NCBI RefSeq assembly: GCF_024228675.1
Contig: NZ_CP100461.1
Coordinates: 3,841,398 to 3,905,397, forward strand
Origin: Salinigranum marinum
GTDB taxonomy: Archaea; Halobacteriota; Halobacteria; Halobacteriales; Haloferacaceae
DNA: 64,000 nt
Direction: 5' to 3'
Shown here one piece after another: positions 1 to 8,669 of this stretch (positions within the stretch are counted from its first letter, which is position 1; each line of letters starts with the position of its first letter). Made by a program: the position numbers and the translations under genes. A model generated the notes under the pieces. That model was not told the origin of the DNA and made no database searches. It saw only the letters and a program-made list of their open reading frames with translations.

Positions 1-1344
1 CTCAACGGCGAGTCGGTCCGCACGTTCTCGCCGGACGGCACGGAGTTCTCCCGGGTGTTCGTCGCACAGCTCGAAGACAACGAGCAGAACACGGTGAACG
101 TCATCGTGCGCGACAGCGCCGGCGGTGTCGAATCGCGCCAGATCACGATCACGAAAGACGGCGTCGGCCCGTTCATCGGCTTCGAGTCGCCGTTCCAGAG
201 CCAGCTAGGGTCGCGGCCACCGACGCAGGCGTCCGAGACGAACTCGCGGCTGACGTTCGCGGGCAGTTTCGAGGACATCACCGGCGTCGAGACGATCGCG
301 ATCGAGCGGCGGCACTTCTACACGACCCTCAACGAGGAGCGGGTCGCGACGTCGAACCAGCAGCTCAGCGACCCCGGCTCGTCGTTCTCGATGGACGTGT
401 TCCTCGGCTACGGCCGGAACGAGATCACGATCACGATGACCGACCGGCTACAGAACACCCGGACGTACACCATCGACTTCAGGATCAACGACCGGAGCGC
501 CCCGGAACTCTCGATGGACGAGACGCCCACGGAGATCCGGAACAGCTCGATCGTTCTGTCCGGGCAGGCCACGGACAACGTGCAGGTGGACGAGGTGACC
601 TACTCGATCGAGGGGAGCGTCGACTCCGCGACGCTCGTCGTATCCGAAGGTGACGGTGCGGATCCGGCTCGGCAGTCGATCGACTTCGAACAGCGAGTCC
701 CGCTCGGGCCCGGCGAGAACGTCATCCGCGTGACCGCCCGCGACGTCTCCGGCCGGACGTCGACCGTGCGCCGTACCGTCGTCTACAACGACACGGTCGT
801 CCCCGAGATGTCGATCGCGAGCGCCGTCTCGGAGTCCGGCAGCGTCCGGTTCGACGGCTTCGTTCGGTACGGCTCGTTCAAGCGCGTCTCGGTCGAAACG
901 GTCGACCCCGAGACGGGCGAGACGCTCGACTTCAAACAGGTGTACCAGGGTGAGACGACCGGCGGGAACGTGAGCTTCGACGAACAGATGGCGGCGGTCG
1001 AAGACGGACCGACGGAGGTCGTCGTCCGCGCCGTCGACAACGAGGACGAAGAACACGTCCGGAGCGTGACCGTCGAACCCGGGAGCCGGGTCGACGCGAG
1101 TTCGGCGTCGAACGAGGAGTCGGACGGAGCCGGCGAGCGTGACGGCGACGCCGGGACCGAGAGCGACAACGCGAACGACGAGTCGGGTGGCGGAGACAGT
1201 GCGAGTAACGGCAACGGCGGCAGCGACAACAACAGCGGCGGGGCGACGTCGACGCCCACGGTCATCCCGGGCTTCGGAGTCGGTCACGCGCTCGTCGCCG
1301 CCGTCTCGGCCGCGCTGCTCTTGGCCCGACGCCGCAACCGCTGA
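1..1344 (+). CDS. PGF-CTERM surface protein with Ig-like repeats (5' truncated)
   Basis: The reading frame is open from the first base of the window, so the N-terminus lies outside. About 360 visible residues look like tandem beta-sandwich (bacterial Ig/cadherin-like) repeats, with recurring phrases such as ITITKDG, ENVIRVTARD and TEVVVRAVDNED. A Ser/Asn/Gly/Asp-rich, disordered, probably glycosylated linker follows. The end is TPTVIPGFG, a hydrophobic helix and ARRRNR, the tripartite PGF-CTERM signal that archaeosortase A recognises to anchor proteins at the haloarchaeal surface. It therefore acts outside the cell, as an adhesin or S-layer-associated protein. It converges on the tubulin-like locus; whether the two are functionally linked cannot be told from here. 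Confidence 0.85.
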   Translation, partial: LNGESVRTFSPDGTEFSRVFVAQLEDNEQNTVNVIVRDSAGGVESRQITITKDGVGPFIGFESPFQSQLGSRPPTQASETNSRLTFAGSFEDITGVETIAIERRHFYTTLNEERVATSNQQLSDPGSSFSMDVFLGYGRNEITITMTDRLQNTRTYTIDFRINDRSAPELSMDETPTEIRNSSIVLSGQATDNVQVDEVTYSIEGSVDSATLVVSEGDGADPARQSIDFEQRVPLGPGENVIRVTARDVSGRTSTVRRTVVYNDTVVPEMSIASAVSESGSVRFDGFVRYGSFKRVSVETVDPETGETLDFKQVYQGETTGGNVSFDEQMAAVEDGPTEVVVRAVDNEDEEHVRSVTVEPGSRVDASSASNEESDGAGERDGDAGTESDNANDESGGGDSASNGNGGSDNNSGGATSTPTVIPGFGVGHALVAAVSAALLLARRRNR

Positions 1345-1584
1345 ACCGCACAGTTCTGCTTCGACTGCTCGACTGCAGACCCCGATCTGTCGTCTCCTCG
1401 TTCTTCGCCGTCTCGCCTCGTCGGCCGTTCGGCTCCCGGTCGATTCTCCGTTCGCCATCAGGGTGGTTCTCCGTTCGACTTCCGAACCCGGCGGCCGCAC
1501 GCCGTCCGCCACCCCGTTCTCGCCGGAGTCACGAGCGACCGAGAGAGGAGCGACCGCCTCTCCGTGTTCGGTGCTCTCGACGTC
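1345..1584. other. Convergent intergenic region
   Basis: This gap separates the stop of the surface-protein gene from the stop of the minus-strand propeller gene. I see no ORF with haloarchaeal coding character, no tRNA and no clear hairpin-plus-T terminator. It presumably holds the 3' ends of both transcripts. Confidence 0.5.
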
Positions 1585-4500
1585 TCAGCCGTGGTCGTCG
1601 ACGAGGCCCCAGACGGTTCCGTCGTGGTCGGGTACGTAGAGCGCCCCGTCGACCGCGGCGACGCTCGATTCGATCCGCGTCCCGGCGTCGGTGGCGTCGT
1701 CCCAGAGCGACTCGCCGGTCCGGCAGTCGAGCGCCGCCAGTCGACCGCCGTTGGTTCCGAGGAAGAGCCCCTGGCCGGCGACCGTCGGCGACGAGATGGT
1801 CATCGCGTCGAGGTCAGTCTCCCAGCGTCGCTCGATTCGCCCCTCGAGGTCGAACGCGGTGACGACCGCACGCGGCGAGGCCGACGCGCCGTCGTCGTCG
1901 TCGGTCGGCCCGCGCGCCTCGGCCGAGACGCGCCCGCCGACGTTGCTCACGACGTACGCCCGCTCGCCGTGGACCGCGGCGGACGAGACGATCTCGTCGC
2001 CCACCGCCTCCTTTCTGCGGACCGCGCCGCCCTCGGCGTCGACCACGTACAGCGTGCCGCTGCGGTTCCCGACGAGGAGCCGGCCGTCCGCGACCGCCGG
2101 ACTCGCCCAGATCGGTTCGGGGCCGAGCCGCGTAGACCAGCTCCCCGCCCCGCTCGCGGCGTCGATCGCGTGCAGCGTGCCGTCGTCGGTCGCGACGTAG
2201 ACGGTGCCGTCGTCGACGGCCGGCGCGGCGAGCGTGATCCCCGCTCCGGCGTCGTACGGCTCGTCCCACACTGCATCGCCGTTCCGTCCGTCGAGCGCGT
2301 GGACGGTCCCCTCGCCGCCGGCGACGAACAGTCGACCGTCGGCCACTGTCGGTGACGCGGTCGCCACTGAGCCCGGTCCGGTCACGCGTCGATCGGCGCG
2401 CCACGCTTCCCGAGCGCGCGGGCCGTCGGCGAGTCGGTAGCCGATGACCTCTCCCACCGACGTGACGACGACGACCGTGTCACGGACGACCGCGGGTGAT
2501 GCGAACAGTTCCACGTCGGCCGCCGCCCCGGGCGTCGCGACCACCTCGTGATCGCCGGCCGAGCGGGAGATCGCGTGGAGCCGCCCCGCCCTGGTGCCGA
2601 CGACGAGGCTGTCGCCCAGCACCACGGGCGTCGTGGTGCACTCCTCGCCGAGCGCCACCGGCTCCCAGGCGTGCGCCGGCGTTCGGACGGTCCGCCCGAC
2701 GCCCGCGACGCTCCCGGTGTTCGCGGCGTCGTACCGAAACTGCGAGAAGCTGGCGTCGCCCACCTGGGCTGTCGGATCGACGCCGGCGGTTCGCTCCGGC
2801 TCTTGGGCCGGACTCCCCACGGAGGGAGTCAATTCGTCGGCGTTCCCGTCGGTCGCTTCGTCGGCGGGTTCGCCGTCCGACGCACTCGCCTCCGACCGAC
2901 CGACCCCGGCCGGCTCCGTGGTCCCGACGGAGACCACGTCCGATCCCGTCGTGGACTCTGTCGCCGCGTCGCCGTCGACCGGGGGTTGCGTGTCCGGTTC
3001 GTCGCCCACCGTGGCAGGCTCTCTGGCGGTCGGTCCGTCGGCGTCCGTCGCGGGCTCACTGTCGGTCGCCGTCGTCGTCCGCCGACTCCCAAAAGGGTCG
3101 ACATCACCGCCGCTGTCGTCGCCCCCCTGAACGTCGAGCCGGTCGACGGTTCCGTCGTCGCCATCGTCACCGGCCGGATAGAGGAAGTCGTCCGCGTCGC
3201 CGTCGTCGGTCGCCGGGGCCGCGTCGTCGCGTCCCGGTTCCGGCCCGCTGTCGCGTCCCGGTTCCGGCCCGCTGTCGCCTCCCGTGCTCTCTCCCCGGCC
3301 GTCGGCGCTTTCCCGCCGCGATCCGTCGGCCGGCGCTCGGGAGTCGCCGCGCGTCCCCGTGCCGGTGTCGTCCCGACGGCCTTGCTTGGGTTGTCCCTTC
3401 ACGAGTTCGTCCATCATTCCGCTCCCGCTCGGCTCGTCGGCGTGCTGTTGGACGAGTTTGCGGTTCGACGGCGAGAGTCGGAACTCGGTGTCTGGAACCC
3501 GCTGTTCGAGCGTGAGGAGCGCGTTGGCCAGCCGCTTCGACCGCGGAGACGGCCGCGAGTGTGCGCTGAGGGCTTCGAGCGCCTCCGGGCCCTGGCTCGC
3601 GGCGCGGTGGGGATTCGTCTCGACCCGTTTCTCGAAGCTCCCGACGTCGAACCCACCGCTCCGTCGGCTCGCCGGTCCGGCGACACCCGTCCCGCCGACC
3701 GAGCCACGCGTCGATGTCGACGTCGACCGCGATCGGGACGGGGATCGTGATCGCCCCGACCGGCGGCGGTTCCCGCCGAGGGCGTCGCCCGCGAGGATCA
3801 CACCAGCGAGGCCGACGACGCCGACGACCGCGACGACGCCACCGAACATGAATAGATCCAGCACGAGCGCCCAGTTGCCGATCAGGAGGCCGAACACCAC
3901 GCCGGCCACCTGCGACGCGACGACGAACACCACGGCCGCGCCGATCGCGCCGGCGAGCAGCCCCGCCGCCTGGACCGCGAGCGCGGTCCGCGCACGGGTC
4001 GACTGCGACCCCGCTTCGAGCCCGAACTCGTCGAGCAGAGTGGCGATGTCGCGTTTCGCGCCGCCGTCACCGCCCGTCCGCTGGAGGGCGACGAGTTCGT
4101 CCACCGCCGCACTCGCCCGATCGGAGGGCGTCGGCCCCCCACCGCGACTCCCGCCGCCCAGGCCGGGGATCGAGAAGCCGGTGAGCCCGGTTACGGTTCG
4201 TTGGACCGGCGGGGTGGAGACGAGCGCAACCCCGATGACGACGGCCGACACGACGAGCACGTGCCAGCTGGTGAAGTCGAAGAGGTACTGTGGAACCGCG
4301 ATCGGGAGGACGCCGTTCGCCGTCTCGGCGAGCGGGAGGTAAAAACCCTGGACGCGCGTCAGCGCCGGGAGCAGCGTCTCTGTCCCCGCTCTGACGACGA
4401 CGAGCAACACCGCGAGCGGGACGAGCACGAGCGCCGTGAGGACGGCGTTCCGCTGGCCGGCGGCCGCACCCGGCACCGACGCCTCCTGTTCGTCGATCGC

Positions 4501-5208
4501 CAGCCCGAGTCTGTCCTCCGCGCCGGCGTCGACGAGCGCGCGCCGCATCGCCGCCGCGCCGCCGCCGACGCCCGTGGCTGGAACCGCCTGTTTCAACTCG
4601 CGGAGCCGTCGCCGTGCGAGCACCGCCCGCTGGCCGCGCGTCACCGTCACGCGGTCGGTCGACCCGGGGACGACGACCGCGTCGACGCCGGCGTGGGTTC
4701 CCGTCTCGCCCGAGTAGGTGACCGCGATGTCGAGGCTGTCGTCGAACGCCCGCCGGAGATACGACACGACGCCGAGTGCCCGGGCCTCGTCGGGCGTTCC
4801 GATCCTGATCTGTCCCTCCGCGTCGAGGAGGTACTCGAGATCGGCCACCGGAACGTCGGGGCTGGCCTCCCCCGCGGAGCCGATGGACTCGTAGAGCCGC
4901 TGTTCGTAGCCGGCGTCGTCTTCGACGCGCCAGCCGACCTCCTCGATCTCACGTTCGAGCGTCGATTTGAACGACTCGATCGGCGTCGCGGTGCCGGGGT
5001 CGAACTCGTAGTCGGCCATGAACTGCTCGGAGCCGCTCCGGACCAGCTTCACGTAACAGCGGAGCCCGTTCCGGCCGGGGTCGTAGTAGAGCAGCAGGTC
5101 GGATTTGAAGTCGCGCTTGACGGACTCTTCGGTCACGTCGGCCGCGCTGCCGCTCGAATCGAACTGGAGCCGTCCGGTGCCTGCGGAGTAGATTCTGAGT
5201 CTGGTCAT
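1585..5208 (-). CDS. Multi-pass membrane protein with C-terminal PQQ-like beta-propeller
   Basis: The start chosen is the ATG at 5208 (MTRLRIYSAG), two bases after the upstream gene's stop; an upstream in-frame extension is Arg/His-rich and implausible. The product is about 1,207 residues. Residues 1-250 form a soluble alpha/beta region. Hydrophobic helices lie near 254-273 and 316-334, with a second hydrophobic block near 409-474. A basic Arg/Ser stretch (about 480-500) and a long acidic Gly/Ser/Asp linker follow. Residues of about 818-1207 hold repeated blades of the form DGTVYVATDDGTLHAIDAASG, typical of PQQ/BamB-type propellers, which usually serve as protein-interaction scaffolds. It is last in the tubulin-like locus. 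An odd number of membrane helices would put the soluble N-terminus and the propeller on opposite sides, but I cannot fix the count by eye. Confidence 0.8.
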   Translation of the reverse strand: MTRLRIYSAGTGRLQFDSSGSAADVTEESVKRDFKSDLLLYYDPGRNGLRCYVKLVRSGSEQFMADYEFDPGTATPIESFKSTLEREIEEVGWRVEDDAGYEQRLYESIGSAGEASPDVPVADLEYLLDAEGQIRIGTPDEARALGVVSYLRRAFDDSLDIAVTYSGETGTHAGVDAVVVPGSTDRVTVTRGQRAVLARRRLRELKQAVPATGVGGGAAAMRRALVDAGAEDRLGLAIDEQEASVPGAAAGQRNAVLTALVLVPLAVLLVVVRAGTETLLPALTRVQGFYLPLAETANGVLPIAVPQYLFDFTSWHVLVVSAVVIGVALVSTPPVQRTVTGLTGFSIPGLGGGSRGGGPTPSDRASAAVDELVALQRTGGDGGAKRDIATLLDEFGLEAGSQSTRARTALAVQAAGLLAGAIGAAVVFVVASQVAGVVFGLLIGNWALVLDLFMFGGVVAVVGVVGLAGVILAGDALGGNRRRSGRSRSPSRSRSTSTSTRGSVGGTGVAGPASRRSGGFDVGSFEKRVETNPHRAASQGPEALEALSAHSRPSPRSKRLANALLTLEQRVPDTEFRLSPSNRKLVQQHADEPSGSGMMDELVKGQPKQGRRDDTGTGTRGDSRAPADGSRRESADGRGESTGGDSGPEPGRDSGPEPGRDDAAPATDDGDADDFLYPAGDDGDDGTVDRLDVQGGDDSGGDVDPFGSRRTTTATDSEPATDADGPTAREPATVGDEPDTQPPVDGDAATESTTGSDVVSVGTTEPAGVGRSEASASDGEPADEATDGNADELTPSVGSPAQEPERTAGVDPTAQVGDASFSQFRYDAANTGSVAGVGRTVRTPAHAWEPVALGEECTTTPVVLGDSLVVGTRAGRLHAISRSAGDHEVVATPGAAADVELFASPAVVRDTVVVVTSVGEVIGYRLADGPRAREAWRADRRVTGPGSVATASPTVADGRLFVAGGEGTVHALDGRNGDAVWDEPYDAGAGITLAAPAVDDGTVYVATDDGTLHAIDAASGAGSWSTRLGPEPIWASPAVADGRLLVGNRSGTLYVVDAEGGAVRRKEAVGDEIVSSAAVHGERAYVVSNVGGRVSAEARGPTDDDDGASASPRAVVTAFDLEGRIERRWETDLDAMTISSPTVAGQGLFLGTNGGRLAALDCRTGESLWDDATDAGTRIESSVAAVDGALYVPDHDGTVWGLVDDHG

Positions 5209-5210
5209 TG

Positions 5211-7127
5211 TCAGCGTTCGAGGCGCTCGATGAGCTTGTCGGCTCGACGCAGGATGGTCGGCCGTTTCGTCGTGTCGATCGTGTAGTCCGCGTCGGTCTC
5301 CGGCGGCTCGTCGTTCGTGATCACGTACCAGAGGACGTAGACGCGTTCGAGGCCGAGCCCGCGGTAGAGCCACTCGAGTTCGTCTTCGAGCAGTTCGTCG
5401 TAGACGTACTCACAGAACTCCTCGTACTCGCGGGCCGCGAGCGAGCCCTCGTTTCGCTTCTCGAAGTCCGAGACGGCCCAATCGCCCATCGTCACGGCGA
5501 CGACGAAGTCCTTGTCGCGGTCGTCGCGGTACTGTCTGGCGAGTCGCTGGTACCAGCCGAGATACTCGTTCGAATCGGGTCGGTCGAAGTCGTTCTTGAC
5601 GTAGAACACGCCGTCGGAGTAGCTCCGGCTCCGGAGCGTCTGGCGGTCGAGGTCGATTCCGAGTTCGTCGGCGACCTCGCTCGCGGACTTCTCGCGACCG
5701 GGGTTGCGGACCACCTTGGCGTACGACGGCTCGTTGCCGCGGTCGATGATCGGCGCGATGAAGTCGTCGAGCGGGACGACGAAGACGATCCGGTCGGCGT
5801 GCTCGACGCAGTTGGCGACGGCGTCGGCGATGACGCTCCCGGCGATTGCCCGCCCGCGCTCGGACTCCTCGGAGAGCCGTCTGACCTCGTTGGTCGCCTC
5901 GGCCCACCCGTCGGTCGAATCGACCTCCGGGCTGCCGTAGCCGCCGCGGGAGCCGCGCCCGCCGCCGTCCGGCCCGTCGCTCTCGTCCTCGTGCTCCGAC
6001 TCGCCGTCGAGTTCCTCGCGGATCTGCTCGACCTCCTGGTCGACCTCGTCGGCGTCGCTGAACAGCGAGCGATCGCCCGCCGAACTCCCCCCGTCAGTCG
6101 CGGCGGTCTTCGGCGCGACCCGGTCGACGATGTCGTCGAGATGCTCGCCCGCGTAGTCGATGGTCTGGATCGACGTCTTCTCGGGGAACACCCCGCCGCG
6201 GACGTAGTTCATCCCGAGCAGGGAGATGGTGGTGGTGCCGGTCGCCGTCGGGAACTCGCCCTTCGAGATCATCCGGCTCAGGCTGTCGACGTTGCCGTCG
6301 TAGTTGAGCGCGACGTCGTCGTGTCCGAAGTCGAGCAGCGCGCGGTGGAGGCCGCCGAACGCGGCGCTCTTCCCGCTCCGCTGTGGGCCGAGCACGATCG
6401 TTCGGTTCTGGCTCTCGTAGCGCGTGAACCGCAGGAGTCCGCCGAGCAACAGCACCGAGCCGATGATGTCGACGAACAGCGCTCCCCCGACGAAGCCGTT
6501 GAACGCGAAGGGTTGGAGCACCCATCCCTCCGGATGGGCCTGCAGGATCGGGCTGTACGCGACGTGCGCCTCCACGAAGCCGAGGACGATCATGAGCAGG
6601 GCGAGCCTGAAGATCCACCGCGGTGCCCGGGGGAACTCCGCCCTGACGCCGGGGGTCACCGCGTCGCCGGCCGTCTGCGGGCGGATGCCGCCGAGCAGGA
6701 GGCCGAGCACGATTCCCGCGACGCCGACGATCGCCGACGCGGGGCCGAACCCGGCGATGAGCGGTTGAATAAGCAGTCCCTGCCCGAGCAGGATGACGGC
6801 GCTTCCGAGCCCGATCCCCCCGACCAGAATGAGTCCCTGGCCGCGCTTGAACGAGTCGAGCAACAGCGTCACGACGAGGCCGAGCGCGATCCCCGTCGGA
6901 AGGTAGTAGAACGTCTTTACGTCGACCCCCAAGATGTTGATCGCACCCCGGAAGAACTGCCGCACCTGCCCCCACGACTCCCAGCCGCGAGCGAGCATAT
7001 CGATCGAGAGGAACGCACCCACTCCAGCCAAGGCGACGTAGAGAAACAGTCGTTGCAGGCTCTTCCGGCGACGCCGCGAGAGGTTCAACCCCCCGAGCGG
7101 TCCGTCGCCCTGTCCTCGTGCCAACAT
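5211..7127 (-). CDS. Membrane-anchored P-loop GTPase-like protein
   Basis: The 638-residue product has about six hydrophobic helices in residues 26-233, followed by a soluble nucleotide-binding domain. GPQRSGKS at about 247-254 is a Walker A/G1 loop. TIDYAGEH at about 322-329 fits a Walker B/G3 (DxxG) motif. VTMGD after a hydrophobic strand sits where a G4 motif would be, but the canonical NKxD is absent. An acidic, Gly-rich insertion (SEHEDESDGPDGG) interrupts the domain. It lies two bases upstream of the propeller gene and 63 bases downstream of a paralogous gene that has lost the P-loop. A distinct GTPase is described as a genomic partner of one prokaryotic FtsZ/tubulin-like family; I infer that this is the counterpart. 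GTP rather than ATP as substrate is unproven. Confidence 0.75.
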   Translation of the reverse strand: MLARGQGDGPLGGLNLSRRRRKSLQRLFLYVALAGVGAFLSIDMLARGWESWGQVRQFFRGAINILGVDVKTFYYLPTGIALGLVVTLLLDSFKRGQGLILVGGIGLGSAVILLGQGLLIQPLIAGFGPASAIVGVAGIVLGLLLGGIRPQTAGDAVTPGVRAEFPRAPRWIFRLALLMIVLGFVEAHVAYSPILQAHPEGWVLQPFAFNGFVGGALFVDIIGSVLLLGGLLRFTRYESQNRTIVLGPQRSGKSAAFGGLHRALLDFGHDDVALNYDGNVDSLSRMISKGEFPTATGTTTISLLGMNYVRGGVFPEKTSIQTIDYAGEHLDDIVDRVAPKTAATDGGSSAGDRSLFSDADEVDQEVEQIREELDGESEHEDESDGPDGGGRGSRGGYGSPEVDSTDGWAEATNEVRRLSEESERGRAIAGSVIADAVANCVEHADRIVFVVPLDDFIAPIIDRGNEPSYAKVVRNPGREKSASEVADELGIDLDRQTLRSRSYSDGVFYVKNDFDRPDSNEYLGWYQRLARQYRDDRDKDFVVAVTMGDWAVSDFEKRNEGSLAAREYEEFCEYVYDELLEDELEWLYRGLGLERVYVLWYVITNDEPPETDADYTIDTTKRPTILRRADKLIERLER

Positions 7128-7151
7128 GTGTTATCCAACTTTAGTCATCGT

Positions 7152-7160
7152 TGATAAATC
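7152..7160 (-). promoter_or_regulatory. Probable TATA box for the P-loop membrane protein
   Basis: On the minus strand GATTTATCA is centred about 29 bases before the ATG at 7127, the usual distance for a nearly leaderless haloarchaeal transcript. It suggests that the last two genes of the locus can be transcribed separately from the first two. Confidence 0.5.
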
Positions 7161-7190
7161 CTTGCCGCCGTCTATCACGTCTGGATGACA

Positions 7191-8666
7191 TTACAGCCGT
7201 TTTAAGACTCGTTCGATTCCCTGTGGCCCCTCCTCGTTGTCGAACGAATCGTCGACGGGGACGACGTCACACCCGCCGATCCCGAGGATCTTCTGGCCGA
7301 CGAAGCCGGCGAAGTGGTCGCTGTCGAGCCGCGGGAGTCGTTCCGTCGTCTGCTCGTAGAAGCCGGAGACGCTGTTGGCTCCCGTTGCCACCACGAACAC
7401 GTCGGTCCGCGGGTGGCCGCGGTACGCCGCACACAGCTCGTTGTACCGCTTGATGTACTCGGGTTCGTCTCGGACGACCGCGGCGAACGACGTCTCGCCC
7501 TCCTCGAGCGCGTACTGGTTGAGGCGGTCGGGCACCGGGGCCAACAGCACGAGCGTGTCGGCGTTGGCCACGCGGTTGACGAACCGTGCCGGGTCGGACG
7601 CGACGAGCGCACGGAGCCCCGCGGGCACGAGGAGCGACAGCGGTCGCGACAGCAGGCTCCGAACCGTGCCGAGCGGCCCCGATTCACGGTCGATCCGCGC
7701 TTCGATTCGCTTGATGTCTCCCCGCGACGGCGGGCTGTAGCTGTTCGACTCGATGACGGTCCGCCGCGACAGCAGTCCCGGCTGTGTGAACCGGAAGCTG
7801 ACTGTCGACGGGCGGCTCCCGTCCACCTCGACGACGTCCGCCTCCGAATCCACGTTCTTCACGTTGGGGTAGAACGACGACCCCCCTTCGAGCGGGACCG
7901 CGTCGTACTCCCGCCAGGCGACCTGCATCGTCGCCGCGAGAAACCGCGTCTCGGCCAGCCGGCCGTCACCCTCGTCCGGGCGCACGACGAGCACGTCCGA
8001 GCGGTTGTCGTACTGGACGAACCAGCTCAAAACGACGAGGAACGCGACCGACGCCACGAGGTCGACGGCGAGCCCGTCAACGACGACCCCCACGGAGCCG
8101 AGCGATCCGCCGGTGACCGCGCCCGTCGCGCGGTCGACGACGATCGGGCTGTCGTACCGGAGGTGCCGCTCGACGAAGCCGACGAGGGTCGCGACGACCG
8201 CCGTCGCGTACAGCATCCCCGGGGCGAGCGGGAACTCCCGACGCCCCGTCTTCTTGTTCTGCTGCCCGCTGAGCACGCCGGCCCCGCCCGCGACGACGAC
8301 CCCGCCGAGGAGAAACGGCGTCAGCGCTACCCACGAGACGGTCCCGATCCACTTGTTCATGCCCGCGAGCGTGACGACGCCGACGGGCACCGCGGCCAGC
8401 AGGACGACGCCCTGGACGCGCTTGTAGTCGTCGAGGCCGAACAGCAACAGCCAGCCGACGACGAGCCCGACGGGGAACACCACCGCGACGTCGATGTCGA
8501 CGCCGAGCGTCGTGGTGACGAACCAGACGAGGTTGAACACCAGCTCCTGTTCGTCCCACGCCTCGCCGAGCATGCGCGTCACCGGGACGATGGTGACCAG
8601 CGTGACGACCACCGAGGCGACGACGAGCCGCCGTTCTGTCAGCAGCGAGTCCGTTCCACGCCCCAT
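7191..8666 (-). CDS. Multi-pass membrane protein, P-loop-less paralogue of the adjacent GTPase-like protein
   Basis: The 491-residue product aligns by eye with its 638-residue neighbour along its length. Shared landmarks are LGVD near residue 54 before a membrane helix, DDYKRVQG against DSFKRGQG, EFPLAP against EFPRAP, GFVERH against GFVEAH, and a last helix leading into QYDNRSDVLVVRP against RYESQNRTIVLGP. Where the neighbour has GPQRSGKS this protein reads RPDEGDGR, so the Walker A is gone. The FVVATGAN stretch near the end matches the neighbour's FVVAVTMGD. It is probably a non-catalytic partner or scaffold derived by duplication. It starts three bases after the stop of the tubulin-like gene, so the two are co-transcribed. 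Confidence 0.8.
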   Translation of the reverse strand: MGRGTDSLLTERRLVVASVVVTLVTIVPVTRMLGEAWDEQELVFNLVWFVTTTLGVDIDVAVVFPVGLVVGWLLLFGLDDYKRVQGVVLLAAVPVGVVTLAGMNKWIGTVSWVALTPFLLGGVVVAGGAGVLSGQQNKKTGRREFPLAPGMLYATAVVATLVGFVERHLRYDSPIVVDRATGAVTGGSLGSVGVVVDGLAVDLVASVAFLVVLSWFVQYDNRSDVLVVRPDEGDGRLAETRFLAATMQVAWREYDAVPLEGGSSFYPNVKNVDSEADVVEVDGSRPSTVSFRFTQPGLLSRRTVIESNSYSPPSRGDIKRIEARIDRESGPLGTVRSLLSRPLSLLVPAGLRALVASDPARFVNRVANADTLVLLAPVPDRLNQYALEEGETSFAAVVRDEPEYIKRYNELCAAYRGHPRTDVFVVATGANSVSGFYEQTTERLPRLDSDHFAGFVGQKILGIGGCDVVPVDDSFDNEEGPQGIERVLKRL

Positions 8667-8669
8667 CTG

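Noticed and set aside
448-1512. Minus-strand 354-codon frame opposite the surface protein
   Set aside because: It is Arg/Asp/Val-rich with no motif, and the plus strand holds a complete PGF-CTERM anchor and Ig-like repeats.
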